From Tolypothrix sp. PCC 7712 (GTDB lineage: Bacteria > Cyanobacteriota > Cyanobacteriia > Cyanobacteriales > Nostocaceae), in NCBI RefSeq assembly GCF_025860405.1, contig NZ_CP063785.1:2790001-2854000 (forward strand): a stretch of 64,000 bases of DNA, written 5' to 3'. The position numbers and the translations under genes were made by a program. Shown one piece after another: positions 18,181-27,607 of this stretch. Under the pieces are notes generated by a model that searched no databases, was not told where the DNA came from, and saw nothing but the letters and a program-made list of their open reading frames with translations. Positions within the stretch are counted from its first letter, which is position 1. Each line of letters starts with the position of its first letter.

Positions 18181-20079
18181 ATGAAAAGATATCTACTAGC
18201 TTCTGCTGGTGGAGCAGGTCTGCTATGGGTATTTTGCGGTTTATTACCCGTCAAAGCGCTGAGTATTTTAGAGCGCACAAATACAAATATAGCCCCGGAA
18301 GCGGATGGTAGTAGCTATCAAGAAAGTGATGTTCATGATAGTAATTCAGCCAATAATGTTGCTAGTAAATTGATAGTAGCTGATGGGACTAATCAGAAAC
18401 AAACCAATGAAGATTTAGGTAATAATCCTGCTGCTAATTCTTCACCATCAATCACAGCACCATCGCAAAATTCATCTCAACCATCAAACGCGCTTGCTCA
18501 AGTAACATCTGTATCCCAACTCTCTGATGTTCAACCAACTGATTGGGCATTTCAAGCACTACAATCTTTGGTTGAGCGTTATGGTTGTATTGCAGGTTAT
18601 CCCAATAGCACCTATCGCGGTAATCGAGCGATGACTCGCTATGAATTTGCAGCTGGCTTAAATGCTTGTTTAGAACGAGTCAATGAACTAATCGCTACTG
18701 CAACTACTGATTTGGTCAAAAAAGAAGATTTAGCCACCTTGCAAAAGCTGCAAGAGGAATTTTCTGCGGAATTGGCAACATTGCGGGGTCGAGTTGATGC
18801 TTTAGAAGCGCGCACAACAGAACTGGAAGCCAATCAGTTTTCTACTACCACCAAACTCAATGGTGAGGCCATTATCGCGGCTGTGGGAGCTAGCGGTGGC
18901 GCTCCTGGTAGGAGTGACCCGAATATCATGTTAGTCAATAGGGTGCGGTTAAATCTGACCACTAGTTTTACAGGTAAAGATTTATTAATTACAGGGTTGC
19001 AAGCGCATAATTTTTTAGGTGGAGCTACTGGTGAAGGTAGTTTGCAAAACAGCTTGGGGTTAGCTTCACCGATATTGAGTTCTAGTAGTGCGCGTACTAG
19101 TTTTGAACCGCAGTTTCCTGGGCTGAACGTTAAGGACTTGTCGAGTGTTAGTGCGAACAGTTTACAGCTTTATAAATTGCTGTATATCTTTCCCGTCAGC
19201 GATAAATTAACTTTATTTGCAGGAACTGCGGCGGAAACATCTGATGCTTTTCCCACCATTACACCTTTTTATGGTGAGGGACAAGAATCAATTTCTCGGT
19301 TTGCTAGCCTGAATCCGGTGTTACGTGTCTCTGGTGGAACTTCGGGTTCTGGTTTAGCATCGGCGGCGGGATTTATTTTTAATATTTCTCCCAATCTGGA
19401 TTTCAGAGCTTTATATGGTAGCGTCAACGCCAACTTACCTGCAAAATCTGCTGCTGAAGTGCTCCCAGGAGTTTCTACTACACCTTTAGGGTCTGGTTTG
19501 TTTAGTGGTAGTAATGTCATAGCTGCACAGTTAACTTTCAAGCCTAGCCGTAGTCTAGACATTGGCTTAAACTACTCTCACAGCTATCACGAAATCAATA
19601 TCTTAGGTACCGGATTAATTAGTGGTGATATTGGCGCTTTAGCTGGTGTGGGGGCGGGGACACCAGTCACGCTCAACTCTGTGGGTGGTACAGTAACATG
19701 GCAATTTTCTCCCAAAATAGCCTTCTCTGCCTATGGGGCAGCACTATTTGTTGATGATTCATCTAATAGTGTCAATGCTGCTACTACTTTTACCAGCTGG
19801 ATGGTGGGGGTTCATTTTAAAGATTTATTCAATGCTGGAAATACTGCGGGTATTATTTTTGGTCAGCCACTTTTTCGTGCTGATGCTAGTGGTGCTGCTG
19901 TACTTACCCCAGCAGGCGAAAATCGAGCTACGCCTTACCATTTAGAAGCGTATTATCGGTTTAAAGTTAGTGACAATATTAGTATTACCCCTGGTGCGTT
20001 TGTTTTATTTAATCCAGAGGGTAACAGTAGAAATGAAACGACAACTGTAGGTGTACTGCGTACTACTTTTACGTTTTAA
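18181..20079 (+). CDS. SLH-domain OprB-type outer-membrane porin
   Basis: 632 residues. A signal peptide (1 to about 26) is followed by a low-complexity Ser/Asn region, one S-layer-homology domain (about 117-175, QPTDWAFQALQSLVERYGCI, then GYPNSTYRGNRAMTRYEFA), a short coiled coil (about 178-220) and a beta-barrel ending in VLRTTFTF, whose last aromatic residue fits barrel insertion. This is the standard plan of cyanobacterial outer-membrane porins: the SLH domain binds the peptidoglycan layer and the barrel passes small solutes or ions. An SD precedes ATG 18181. The solute is not predictable here. Confidence 0.93.
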   Translation: MKRYLLASAGGAGLLWVFCGLLPVKALSILERTNTNIAPEADGSSYQESDVHDSNSANNVASKLIVADGTNQKQTNEDLGNNPAANSSPSITAPSQNSSQPSNALAQVTSVSQLSDVQPTDWAFQALQSLVERYGCIAGYPNSTYRGNRAMTRYEFAAGLNACLERVNELIATATTDLVKKEDLATLQKLQEEFSAELATLRGRVDALEARTTELEANQFSTTTKLNGEAIIAAVGASGGAPGRSDPNIMLVNRVRLNLTTSFTGKDLLITGLQAHNFLGGATGEGSLQNSLGLASPILSSSSARTSFEPQFPGLNVKDLSSVSANSLQLYKLLYIFPVSDKLTLFAGTAAETSDAFPTITPFYGEGQESISRFASLNPVLRVSGGTSGSGLASAAGFIFNISPNLDFRALYGSVNANLPAKSAAEVLPGVSTTPLGSGLFSGSNVIAAQLTFKPSRSLDIGLNYSHSYHEINILGTGLISGDIGALAGVGAGTPVTLNSVGGTVTWQFSPKIAFSAYGAALFVDDSSNSVNAATTFTSWMVGVHFKDLFNAGNTAGIIFGQPLFRADASGAAVLTPAGENRATPYHLEAYYRFKVSDNISITPGAFVLFNPEGNSRNETTTVGVLRTTFTF

Positions 20080-20149
20080 AGACAAGCGGAGTGGCTGACA
20101 AGTAGAGGTTTTTAACAGGTTTCTTTTAGGGGAATTTTAAATAAAAAAT

Positions 20150-20173
20150 CTCCCATCAATTTTGATGGTGGAG
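20150..20173 (+). terminator. Weak hairpin after the porin gene
   Basis: CTCCCATCAA faces TTGATGGTGGAG around a two-base loop, 70 bp after the porin stop. One bulge is needed and there is no long T run, so it may be only a 3'-end stabiliser. Confidence 0.35.
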
Positions 20174-20396
20174 GAGCAGAGATAAGGTGAAAGTGCTTTT
20201 GATATGGTGAAATTGGATAATTGATTTTTTTGATTTTCCTAAAACCATCAAACTACATTTGTTGAAACTTTGTGAAGTATTTATTTATTGGTTAAGTTCT
20301 GCTTAAATGTGTAGTAGCCAGTTAAGAGATATTTCACAAATCGCACTTTAATTAAGTTGCAATCGCTCTTTCACGCTTGTGATTAATCTAGGTAAT

Positions 20397-20840
20397 CTAG
20401 GAATCACCCTGCTCTTCTTTATGAAAGCCATTCCTTTCTTTTTTAATGCTTTCTTCTAAAGCTTGAATTTGTTCACGGCGGGCTTCCAATTCTAACGAAC
20501 GACGGGCTAAATCTTGATTTTGCAAGGTTAATGCTTGTCGCCAATGTTCTGCGCGTTCTGTTTCCTGTTGTAAAAAATCTGGAGTCACGCCAGTAGAAAG
20601 GTAAGCCTGTATCAAATAGAGTACCCAACTGGTGGCATCTTCTAATCTTTCAATATCGCCTGTAGATGAAAGTTCTACTAACACCAGCAATTTCTCGCTC
20701 ATAGCGTTTCCCTTTCCTAAAAGAATCACCGCCTCTTCAGGGATAAGTGCCCATAGATTTTCGGCTTCTTGACGGGCCAATAAGCGCAACTGATACTGTT
20801 CTAAAAATTCGTTTTTATTTACCTGGGCTAGATATCGCAT
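20397..20840 (-). CDS. Conserved coiled-coil protein, unknown function
   Basis: About 147 residues from the ATG at 20840; a TTG at 20864 would add eight residues but has no SD, whereas GGAG lies upstream of the ATG. The N-terminal two-thirds are helical (EFLEQYQLRLLARQEAENLW, LEDATSWVLYLIQAYLSTG). The last 60 residues form a charged coiled coil (ELEARREQIQALEESIKKE). No motif points to a function. It follows valS in the same direction, with a hairpin between them. Confidence 0.65.
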   Translation of the reverse strand: MRYLAQVNKNEFLEQYQLRLLARQEAENLWALIPEEAVILLGKGNAMSEKLLVLVELSSTGDIERLEDATSWVLYLIQAYLSTGVTPDFLQQETERAEHWRQALTLQNQDLARRSLELEARREQIQALEESIKKERNGFHKEEQGDS

Positions 20841-20871
20841 GACTGTCGCTTGGCTCCAATTCAAAAACTCA

Positions 20872-20905
20872 AAATTAATTTTTGATTTTTGATTTTTGAT
20901 TTTTG
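20872..20905. repeat. TTTTTGA tandem repeat
   Basis: Four to five direct copies of a TTTTTGA heptamer lie just upstream of the coiled-coil gene, another heptameric short tandem repeat. It could provide an unstructured leader for that gene. Confidence 0.65.
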
Positions 20906-20926
20906 ATGTTCTGGGGTTGTTTCAAT

Positions 20927-20961
20927 AGTAATGGGTAAGTTGAAAAAAATTACCCATTACT
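20927..20961 (-). terminator. Hairpin downstream of valS
   Basis: AGTAATGGGTAA (20927-20938) and TTACCCATTACT (20950-20961) are perfect 12-bp arms. On the minus strand the loop carries the T run, so it is not a canonical intrinsic terminator. It lies 10 bp after the valS stop. Confidence 0.4.
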
Positions 20962-20970
20962 TCATTGCAG

Positions 20971-23900
20971 TTATGCTAAACCACGCAGGCGCTCTCGTAA
21001 AATTTCCCCTTGTTTCTCAGCCTCCGCTAAAGCATCTCGTGCACCTTGTACTACATCTTTGGGTGCTTTATCAACAAATTTAGCGTTACTTAACCTTCCT
21101 TTGAGAGATTGCGCTTCTGCTTCTACTTTGTTGAGGCTTTTCTCTAGCTTGGCTCGTAGCACCTCAATATCTACCACACCCTTGAGCGGAATGACTACTT
21201 GTACTGTCCCCACAACGCCAGCAATAGCGTTTTCTGATGCTTCTGGCTGCGATTCTGTTGCTAGTGAATGCTGATTGTCTGTGGCTGGTGGGAAAAACTT
21301 CTCCCAGAACTTTTGTCTCGCCTCAGCTATCAATAAATAGCGACTAATAAACCAAGTTGAGTAAACAAAACCAACTATTTCAAAGAAATTTCCAAATAAA
21401 GGAACTCGATCAATTGCATAACCAACAGAATAAGCCAACCTAATAAAGACAATTGTCACAATAATCAAGCCGATAGTTTTTAAACCTTTTAAAGGTGTTT
21501 TTTCTACAACTGCTTGTTTATTTTCCTTGTCATTAATAGTTAAAGTCTCAACCTTGGCCAAATCTTTAATGTAAACTTGTCCAGAGTTAATAATTTGCCG
21601 TTCTCTGGCGTTTTCACTTTGCAAATTAGCCGTCACTTTTGCCCCAGGTTTAATATCCGCCTCGGCACGTAAATTCCTAATAGTGCGGATAGTCTCAATT
21701 AACAGTTCAAATTCTGTCTCAATCTCGGGATTAATCAGGTTACTATCCGGTTGGGGATAGGGTTGTAAAGATAAAGTTTGTCGAGAATCTGCTGGTTGTT
21801 GAGTGAGAGTTTGCCAAATCTCCTCCGTAATATGGGGCATAAAAGGATGAAGCAATTTTAAAATCCCTTCTAGGATATGAGCCAGAATTTGTTGTGCTAC
21901 TCGCCGCGATGCTGGATCAGCATTTTGTTGGAGACGAGACTTCACCAGTTCAATATACCAGTCACAGAAGTCACCCCAAATAAATTCATATAATCCTTTG
22001 GCTGCTTCACCTAAACCATAATTATCGATGTAATTAATAGTCTGTTTAATAACTTGATGGTAGCGCGAAAGAATCCAGCGATCGCTTAATTCTATGGGGA
22101 GTGGTTGACCTAATTGTTGCGGCGTTTGTCCATCAAGATTCATCATCACAAACCGGGCGGCGTTCCACAACTTATTAGCAAAGTTGCGGGAAGCTTCTAC
22201 CGATGGCGACTCATCCTTTTTGCGGTCATATTCCAAGCGAATATCTTGGCCTGCGCCTACCACTTCCTTAACTAGGGTATAACGCAGGGCATCAGTGCCA
22301 TATTTATCGATTAATAATAGCGGGTCAATACCATTACCTTTGGTCTTTGACATCTTTTGACCTTTTTCATCCAGCACTAAGCCGTGGATGTAAACGTCAT
22401 TAAATGGCATTTTTCCAGTGAAATGACCAGCCATCATCGTCATTCTGGCTACCCAGAAAAAGATAATGTCAAAGCCTGTGACTAAGGTAGTCGTGGGGTA
22501 GTAAGTTGCTAAATCCTGAGTTTCTTGCGGCCAGCCTAAAGTGGAAAACGGCCATAATCCTGAAGAAAACCAAGTATCTAACACATCTGGATCTTGCTCA
22601 AGCTGGACGTTTTCACCAAATTGTGATTTGGCTTTCTCCCAAGCTTCCTCTGCTGATTTAGCAACTACAAAGGGGGTATTATCAGCGATTTGTCCGTTTG
22701 TTTCACTAACAGCATACCAAGCGGGAATTTGGTGACCCCACCATAATTGACGAGAGATACACCAATCTTTGAGTTTAACTAGCCAATCACGATAAACCTT
22801 AGTCCAGCGTTGGGGGACAAACTCCGGCGAATTTTGCTGATCGAGAAATTCTAGCGCCCGGTCAGCTAAGGGGCGAATTTTGACAAACCACTGAGTAGAT
22901 AACAGGGGTTCAATGGGAACTTTGCCGCGATCGCTATAAGGAACGGTATGCTTATAATCTTCAACTTTGACTAAAAAGCCATCTGCCTCAAGACGCGCAA
23001 CCACATTCTTTCTGGCTACAAAGCGGTCTTGTCCTTGAAATTCCCCAGCATTAGCGTTGAGAGTACCATCTTTATTGAGGATGTTAATAAACGGCAGATT
23101 GTGACGCTTACCCATTTCAAAATCATTGGGGTCATGGGCGGGAGTCACCTTCACGCAACCAGTACCGAAAGTTGGGTCTACAAATTCATCACCAATAATC
23201 GGGATTTCTCGCTGCATAATTGGCAGAGTGATTGTCTTACCAATTAAGTGCTTGTATCTCTCATCACTGGGGTTAACAGCCACTCCTGTATCACCCAGCA
23301 TGGTTTCTGGGCGGGTTGTTGCTACTTCCACATAACCAGAACCATCGCTGAGGGGATAGCGGAAGTGCCAAAGGTTACCATTCACCTCTTGGTTTTCTAC
23401 TTCTACATCAGACACCGCCGACTGAGTAGCAGGACACCAGTTAACTAAATACTCACCGCGATAAATTAAGCCTGACCCATACAGGCGAGTAAACGCTTCG
23501 ATAACAGCTTGTGATAAACCCTCATCTAGGGTAAATCTTTCCCGCGTCCAGTCCACCGAAACACCCAGGCGGCGTAGCTGATTCACAATAAAGCCGCCAG
23601 ATTCCGCTTTCCACTGTTTAGCGCGTTCTAGGAATTGTTCACGCCCCAACTCATAGCGAGTTTTACCCTCTTTCTTGAGTTGCTTTTCTAGCATAGTGTG
23701 TACAGCAATACTGGCGTGGTCGGTTCCGGGTAGCCACAGAGTATTACGCCCCCGCATCCGGTGGTAGCGCACTAGCACATCAATCAACGCGCTTTCAAAG
23801 GCGTGACCCATGTGCAAACTACCAGTGACATTTGGTGGTGGGATGACAACACAGTAAGGTTCGCCGCCATGATTAGGGTCGGCTTTATAAACTTGGTTTT

Positions 23901-23979
23901 CTTCCCAGAATTTTTGCCACTTGGCTTCTGTGGAGAATGGTTCGTAGAGACTAGGGAGATTAGGTATAGTTGCGGTCAT
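20971..23979 (-). CDS. valS: Valyl-tRNA synthetase with CAAD membrane domain
   Basis: It charges tRNA-Val with valine. The class I signatures are present: HMGH (56-59) and KMSKTKGN (near 543), with the CP1 editing domain between them and the anticodon-binding domain after. At about 820-918 a CAAD domain is inserted: two hydrophobic helices ([20 protein letters not shown] and [14 protein letters not shown]) joined by an amphipathic stretch. It sits before the usual C-terminal coiled-coil arm ([20 protein letters not shown] onward). CAAD is known to anchor some cyanobacterial synthetases to thylakoid membranes, and the Anabaena ValRS is a described case. At 1002 residues it exceeds ordinary ValRS by about the insertion. 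Confidence 0.96.
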   Translation of the reverse strand: MTATIPNLPSLYEPFSTEAKWQKFWEENQVYKADPNHGGEPYCVVIPPPNVTGSLHMGHAFESALIDVLVRYHRMRGRNTLWLPGTDHASIAVHTMLEKQLKKEGKTRYELGREQFLERAKQWKAESGGFIVNQLRRLGVSVDWTRERFTLDEGLSQAVIEAFTRLYGSGLIYRGEYLVNWCPATQSAVSDVEVENQEVNGNLWHFRYPLSDGSGYVEVATTRPETMLGDTGVAVNPSDERYKHLIGKTITLPIMQREIPIIGDEFVDPTFGTGCVKVTPAHDPNDFEMGKRHNLPFINILNKDGTLNANAGEFQGQDRFVARKNVVARLEADGFLVKVEDYKHTVPYSDRGKVPIEPLLSTQWFVKIRPLADRALEFLDQQNSPEFVPQRWTKVYRDWLVKLKDWCISRQLWWGHQIPAWYAVSETNGQIADNTPFVVAKSAEEAWEKAKSQFGENVQLEQDPDVLDTWFSSGLWPFSTLGWPQETQDLATYYPTTTLVTGFDIIFFWVARMTMMAGHFTGKMPFNDVYIHGLVLDEKGQKMSKTKGNGIDPLLLIDKYGTDALRYTLVKEVVGAGQDIRLEYDRKKDESPSVEASRNFANKLWNAARFVMMNLDGQTPQQLGQPLPIELSDRWILSRYHQVIKQTINYIDNYGLGEAAKGLYEFIWGDFCDWYIELVKSRLQQNADPASRRVAQQILAHILEGILKLLHPFMPHITEEIWQTLTQQPADSRQTLSLQPYPQPDSNLINPEIETEFELLIETIRTIRNLRAEADIKPGAKVTANLQSENARERQIINSGQVYIKDLAKVETLTINDKENKQAVVEKTPLKGLKTIGLIIVTIVFIRLAYSVGYAIDRVPLFGNFFEIVGFVYSTWFISRYLLIAEARQKFWEKFFPPATDNQHSLATESQPEASENAIAGVVGTVQVVIPLKGVVDIEVLRAKLEKSLNKVEAEAQSLKGRLSNAKFVDKAPKDVVQGARDALAEAEKQGEILRERLRGLA

Positions 23980-24050
23980 GCGGGGAAAACTAAGTTTGGA
24001 AGGACTCTAATAAATTTTGCCACAGGGTTGGAGAGGGATTGATGGAGATA

Positions 24051-24080
24051 AACCGCAGAGGCGCAGAGAACACAGAGGGA
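24051..24080. repeat. Left inverted copy of the CCGCAGAGGCGCAGAG repeat
   Basis: It starts AACCGCAGAGGCGCAGAG and continues AACACAGAGGGA. It is the near-perfect inverse of 24468-24501; the two bracket the GxxExxY gene. A naive long reading frame would translate it as RRGAENTEG at the protein's N-terminus. Related pieces lie at 59688 and 63034. Confidence 0.8.
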
Positions 24081-24098
24081 AGAGAGTTAGGGAAAAGG

Positions 24099-24467
24099 AT
24101 GAATTGGCTGACTGGTGAAGTAATTGGGGCGGCGATTGAGGTACATCGAGTATTGGGGCCAGGGTTTTTAGAGGAGGTGTATCAGGAAGCATTGATGGTA
24201 GAATTTTTGAGCCGTGGGATACCTCATGAATGCGAGAAGTGGGTAACAGTCAATTACAAAGGATATGAAGTTGGTAAAGGAAGATTGGATTTTTTGGTTG
24301 CTAACTGTCTAATTTTGGAATTGAAAGCTGTACAGAATCTAGCCCCAATCCATGAAGCACAAGTACTCTCATACCTGAAGATTACTAACTATCCCCTCGC
24401 TCTCCTAATAAACTTTAACGTTCCTCTCCTTACAAAAGGCATCAAACGCATTATCCTATCTTCTTAA
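24099..24467 (+). CDS. GxxExxY family protein (PD-(D/E)XK nuclease-like)
   Basis: About 122 residues from ATG 24099 (MNWLTGEVIGAAIEVH), preceded by GGAAAAGG. The family signature GPGFLEEVYQ (with GxxExxY) is present. The likely nuclease-fold residues follow as GRLDFLV and LILELKAV, the D-(E)xK pattern, then LPL-type strands to the end. The domain resembles PD-(D/E)XK nucleases but no activity has been assigned. An upstream in-frame TTG at 24039 only adds translated repeat sequence, so I reject it. The gene is bracketed by inverted repeat copies and fills the gap between divergent valS and the transporter gene. Confidence 0.85.
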   Translation: MNWLTGEVIGAAIEVHRVLGPGFLEEVYQEALMVEFLSRGIPHECEKWVTVNYKGYEVGKGRLDFLVANCLILELKAVQNLAPIHEAQVLSYLKITNYPLALLINFNVPLLTKGIKRIILSS

Positions 24468-24501
24468 CTCCTCTCTGTGTCCTCCGCGTCTCTGCGGTTC
24501 G
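24468..24501. repeat. Right inverted copy of the CCGCAGAGGCGCAGAG repeat
   Basis: It begins at the first base after the GxxExxY stop: CTCCTCTCTGTGTCC, then CGCGTCTCTGCGGTTCG. The reverse complement matches 24051-24080 with about five differences in 29 bases. It ends nine bases before the transporter ATG, so that gene's leader is largely repeat. Confidence 0.8.
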
Positions 24502-24509
24502 TTAATTCT

Positions 24510-25772
24510 ATGAAAACCCCTTCCCCCTGGACATATATCCCCACCCTCTACTTCGCTGAGGGTGTCCCCAACGTCATTATCAGCAGCGTTTCCGTCATCT
24601 TTTACAAAAAACTCGGAATCGACAACGACCAAATCACCGCTTGGACGAGTTTTCTCTACCTCCCCTGGGTGATTAAAATGTTTTGGGGGCCAGTTGTAGA
24701 TATTTACGCCACAAAAAGAACATGGATATTAGTCACCCAATTTGCCATGTTCTGTTGCTTGAGTTTAGTAGCTTTATCTTTACAACTCCCAAACTTCTTT
24801 TTTATCTCCCTAGCAGCCTTAACAGTTGGAGCATTTATTTCTGCCACTTATGATATCGCCACCGATGGCTTTTATATGTTGGCATTAAATCCCGAACAAC
24901 AAGCTTTCTTCGTTGGTATTCGCTCGCTCTTCTATCGTATCGCTGTATTATTTGGTAGCGGATTATTAGTGGTATTAGCTGGAAGATTAGAAACCACACT
25001 CAACAATATTCCTTTAAGTTGGACTATATCCCTAGGATTTTCCGCCGTTATTTTTGCTATTCTGTTTATTTTTCATCGCTTCATTTTACCGTTACCGGAA
25101 TCAGATACTTCTCGACAAACACAAGCCCAAAGCGAAAAAATTCCTTTTTTAGATATTATTCAAACCTATTTCCGGCAAGAGAAAATAGGCGCGATTTTAG
25201 CTTTTATTTTGCTCTATCGATTAGGTGAAGCCATGCTGTTGAAGGTAGCTTCATTATTTCTTTTAGATAAAGTAGAAAAGGGCGGATTAGCTGTTTCCAC
25301 AGAGCAATTTGGCTTAATTTATGGAACCTTTGGTGTACTTTCTTTAATTATTGGCGGCATTTTAGGCGGAATGATTATTTCCCGCTATGGCTTGAAAAAA
25401 TGTCTGCTACCAATGGCTTTAGCTTTAAATTTACCAGATTTATTTTATGTTTATCTTGCCTATGCTAAACCATCACTCACATTAGTTTATCCCCTAGTTT
25501 CTTTAGAACAATTTGGCTATGGACTCGGCTTTACTGCTTTTAGCGTGTATTTGATGTATATTTGCCAAGGTGAATATAAAACCTCTCATTACGCCATATC
25601 TACTGGACTAATGGCTTTAGGTTTGATGTTACCAGGAGCAATTAGCGGCACAATTCAACAAGCAGTAGGATATCCATTATTTTTTGTATTGGTTTGTTTG
25701 CTAACTATTCCAGGGATGTTGTCTATATTCTTCATTCCATTGACAGAACCAGTGAAGCCTCCGACAAGTTAA
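24510..25772 (+). CDS. AmpG-like MFS transporter
   Basis: 420 residues with about twelve hydrophobic segments. The N-terminus IPTLYFAEGVPNVIISSVSV and LYLPWVIKMFWGPVVD match the AmpG/PAT-type family of the major facilitator superfamily, which in studied bacteria imports anhydro-muropeptides. The substrate in cyanobacteria is unproven. ATG 24510 (MKTPSPWTYIPT) is chosen because the upstream in-frame codons are translated dispersed repeat. A GlcNAc-kinase-like gene follows 284 bp later, which fits a muropeptide-recycling role. Confidence 0.8.
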   Translation: MKTPSPWTYIPTLYFAEGVPNVIISSVSVIFYKKLGIDNDQITAWTSFLYLPWVIKMFWGPVVDIYATKRTWILVTQFAMFCCLSLVALSLQLPNFFFISLAALTVGAFISATYDIATDGFYMLALNPEQQAFFVGIRSLFYRIAVLFGSGLLVVLAGRLETTLNNIPLSWTISLGFSAVIFAILFIFHRFILPLPESDTSRQTQAQSEKIPFLDIIQTYFRQEKIGAILAFILLYRLGEAMLLKVASLFLLDKVEKGGLAVSTEQFGLIYGTFGVLSLIIGGILGGMIISRYGLKKCLLPMALALNLPDLFYVYLAYAKPSLTLVYPLVSLEQFGYGLGFTAFSVYLMYICQGEYKTSHYAISTGLMALGLMLPGAISGTIQQAVGYPLFFVLVCLLTIPGMLSIFFIPLTEPVKPPTS

Positions 25773-26056
25773 GAAGTAGTAAAAAATAAATTCTCAAATT
25801 ATTTTTGGCGGGTTAGATGCAGTAAGATTTCATATTTTTATATTTATTTTGAGTGCATCTTCATCCACTATTATTTTTTGCATGATGAGAAACTTCATAT
25901 TTGATAACCTGTTATATCACTTCTCTAAACTTCACCAACACATTCAAACCCTGAAACACACCTTAACTGATTTTCTTAATTACGAATTACGAATTACAAA
26001 TTGGTATTAATCCCTACATATATTAATGTATAAAATAGCGAGTTTTGAATTTATCC

Positions 26057-27019
26057 ATGAATTATGTTTTAGGGATTGATGGCGGCGGTAGTAAGACTGT
26101 TTGCGTATTAATGGACGAAACACGCCAAGTTATCAGCCGAGGAAAAGCAGGAGCATCAAATTATCAAAGTATAGGTGTAGATGCAGCACGACAATCTATT
26201 GAATTTGCAATTATGGCGGCGACAGAGCAAGCCGTAAATATTGCCAAACCAATTAAAATTACAGCAATTTGTTTAGGTTTAGCAGGTGTAGGACGCGCAG
26301 AGGATATTGAATTAGTAAAAAGTTTGGTACCAGCATTACAAAATAGTGAATTATTGCCAATTAACTGGGCATTATCTGCATCTAATATTGTAATTTGTCA
26401 TGATGCTTTAATTGCTTTGGTAGGAGGAATTGGTAACAATGTAGGTATTGTTGCAGCCGCAGGTACAGGTTCCATAGTTTTTGGATGTAATCATCAGGGA
26501 ATTACCAAGCGCGTTGGTGGTTGGGGATATCTTCTAGGTGATGAAGGTAGCGCTTATAAAATTGCGATCGCAGGTTTACAGGCAGCATTAAAAGCTTATG
26601 ATGGCAGTGGAATGCCAACGAGTTTGGTAGATATTTTTAAAGCGTATTTAGAATTGCCTCATTTAGAAGCTTTAGTAGAATTAATCTATCGGCGGGGATG
26701 GGGAGTTACAGAAATAGCAGCTTTAGCAGAAATTGTGGATTTAGCAGCAGCTTTAGGCGATAAAGTAGCAAATCAAATTATTGAGGATGCGGTGCAATAT
26801 TTTGTTAAAGCTACTTCCACAGTAATTGAGCAAATTTTTAGCGATCGCCCAATTTTAGAAGTAGTCACTACAGGAAGTGTATGGCAAGGTAAATCGAAGA
26901 TGCATGAAAAGTTTACCACATCTCTTGTGCAGCAGTTTCCCAAAGTAAAAGTAATTTTTCCGAAGCATGAGCCTGCTTATGGTGCTGGTTTATTGGCGTT
27001 GCGGAAGTTAAGTAGGTAA
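26057..27019 (+). CDS. BadF/BadG/BcrA-type kinase, N-acetylglucosamine kinase-like
   Basis: 320 residues with the ASKHA ATPase fold. The phosphate-1 loop GIDGGGSKTVCVLMD is at the N-terminus, the second phosphate loop AAAGTGSIVFG near residue 137, then GGWGYLLGDEGSAYKIA and an adenosine motif VTTGSVWQGK near the C-terminus. Eukaryotic and bacterial GlcNAc kinases of this subfamily share the GGWG..LGDEGS segment. The likely reaction is ATP-dependent 6-phosphorylation of GlcNAc. ATG 26057 (MNYVLGIDGG) is preferred to TTG 26045. Confidence 0.82.
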   Translation: MNYVLGIDGGGSKTVCVLMDETRQVISRGKAGASNYQSIGVDAARQSIEFAIMAATEQAVNIAKPIKITAICLGLAGVGRAEDIELVKSLVPALQNSELLPINWALSASNIVICHDALIALVGGIGNNVGIVAAAGTGSIVFGCNHQGITKRVGGWGYLLGDEGSAYKIAIAGLQAALKAYDGSGMPTSLVDIFKAYLELPHLEALVELIYRRGWGVTEIAALAEIVDLAAALGDKVANQIIEDAVQYFVKATSTVIEQIFSDRPILEVVTTGSVWQGKSKMHEKFTTSLVQQFPKVKVIFPKHEPAYGAGLLALRKLSR

Positions 27020-27157
27020 TAGAGATTTGAGCTAAAACAATAAGCCTTTATATATTTACGAGTTTTTACTATAGTGACTGACCATTTGAGCCAGTTACGC
27101 TAAAAGTGTTAGCTTCATTCATACTTGTAAAACTATTACTCTAAATACATAAAAACT

Positions 27158-27589
27158 ATGGAATTTACTAAAAATATAAAAACTATTTTTCCTAGTAATA
27201 CTTTTCAAGTAATTGAAAGCTATAAGAAAATACATCGTAGAAATTCTAATGAACTCAAAACCTCAGAAGAATATAAAGATTTTATAGATTATGTACAAAA
27301 GCCATTCATATTTTTATGTGAACGTCTCTATCAAAATCTAAATAAAAATTTAGCTAATGATAATTTTTATTACATAAATGGAGAAGGTCTGAAAGAAGTA
27401 AATATTGATTTATTGGTATCTCCTAATACATTTAGCATGAAAAAGTATATAGATAATTTTTCATTATTATATGTATCTATGAATGAAAAAGGGTTAGAAA
27501 TTACTTTTCATGCATCTGAATTATTATTTAAAATAAATGGCATTCTAGATAAGTTAACTATTCAAAAAAATATTGCCAAAATTCCGTAA
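27158..27589 (+). CDS. McrB-like N-terminal fragment ended by an in-frame TAA
   Basis: 143 residues, AT-rich and lysine/asparagine-rich. The last part (NEKGLEITFHASELLFKING) resembles the N-terminal DNA-reading region placed before McrB ATPase domains. TAA 27587-27589 ends it. The same frame stays open after only six codons (from 27608) into YEGGFALRFNQN and then the AAA+ domain. This suggests one ancestral gene split by a nonsense mutation. It could instead be a separately translated DNA-recognition subunit. Confidence 0.65.
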   Translation: MEFTKNIKTIFPSNTFQVIESYKKIHRRNSNELKTSEEYKDFIDYVQKPFIFLCERLYQNLNKNLANDNFYYINGEGLKEVNIDLLVSPNTFSMKKYIDNFSLLYVSMNEKGLEITFHASELLFKINGILDKLTIQKNIAKIP

Positions 27590-27607
27590 ATTATATTTTA
27601 TAAAATA

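Noticed and set aside
24039-24098. N-terminal extension of the GxxExxY protein (RRGAENTEGRE)
   Set aside because: It is the translation of the dispersed repeat at 24051-24080; ATG 24099 has a better upstream GGAAAAGG and gives the family start.
24477-24509. N-terminal extension of the AmpG-like transporter
   Set aside because: These eleven codons are the right-hand repeat copy; the ATG at 24510 starts the conserved sequence.
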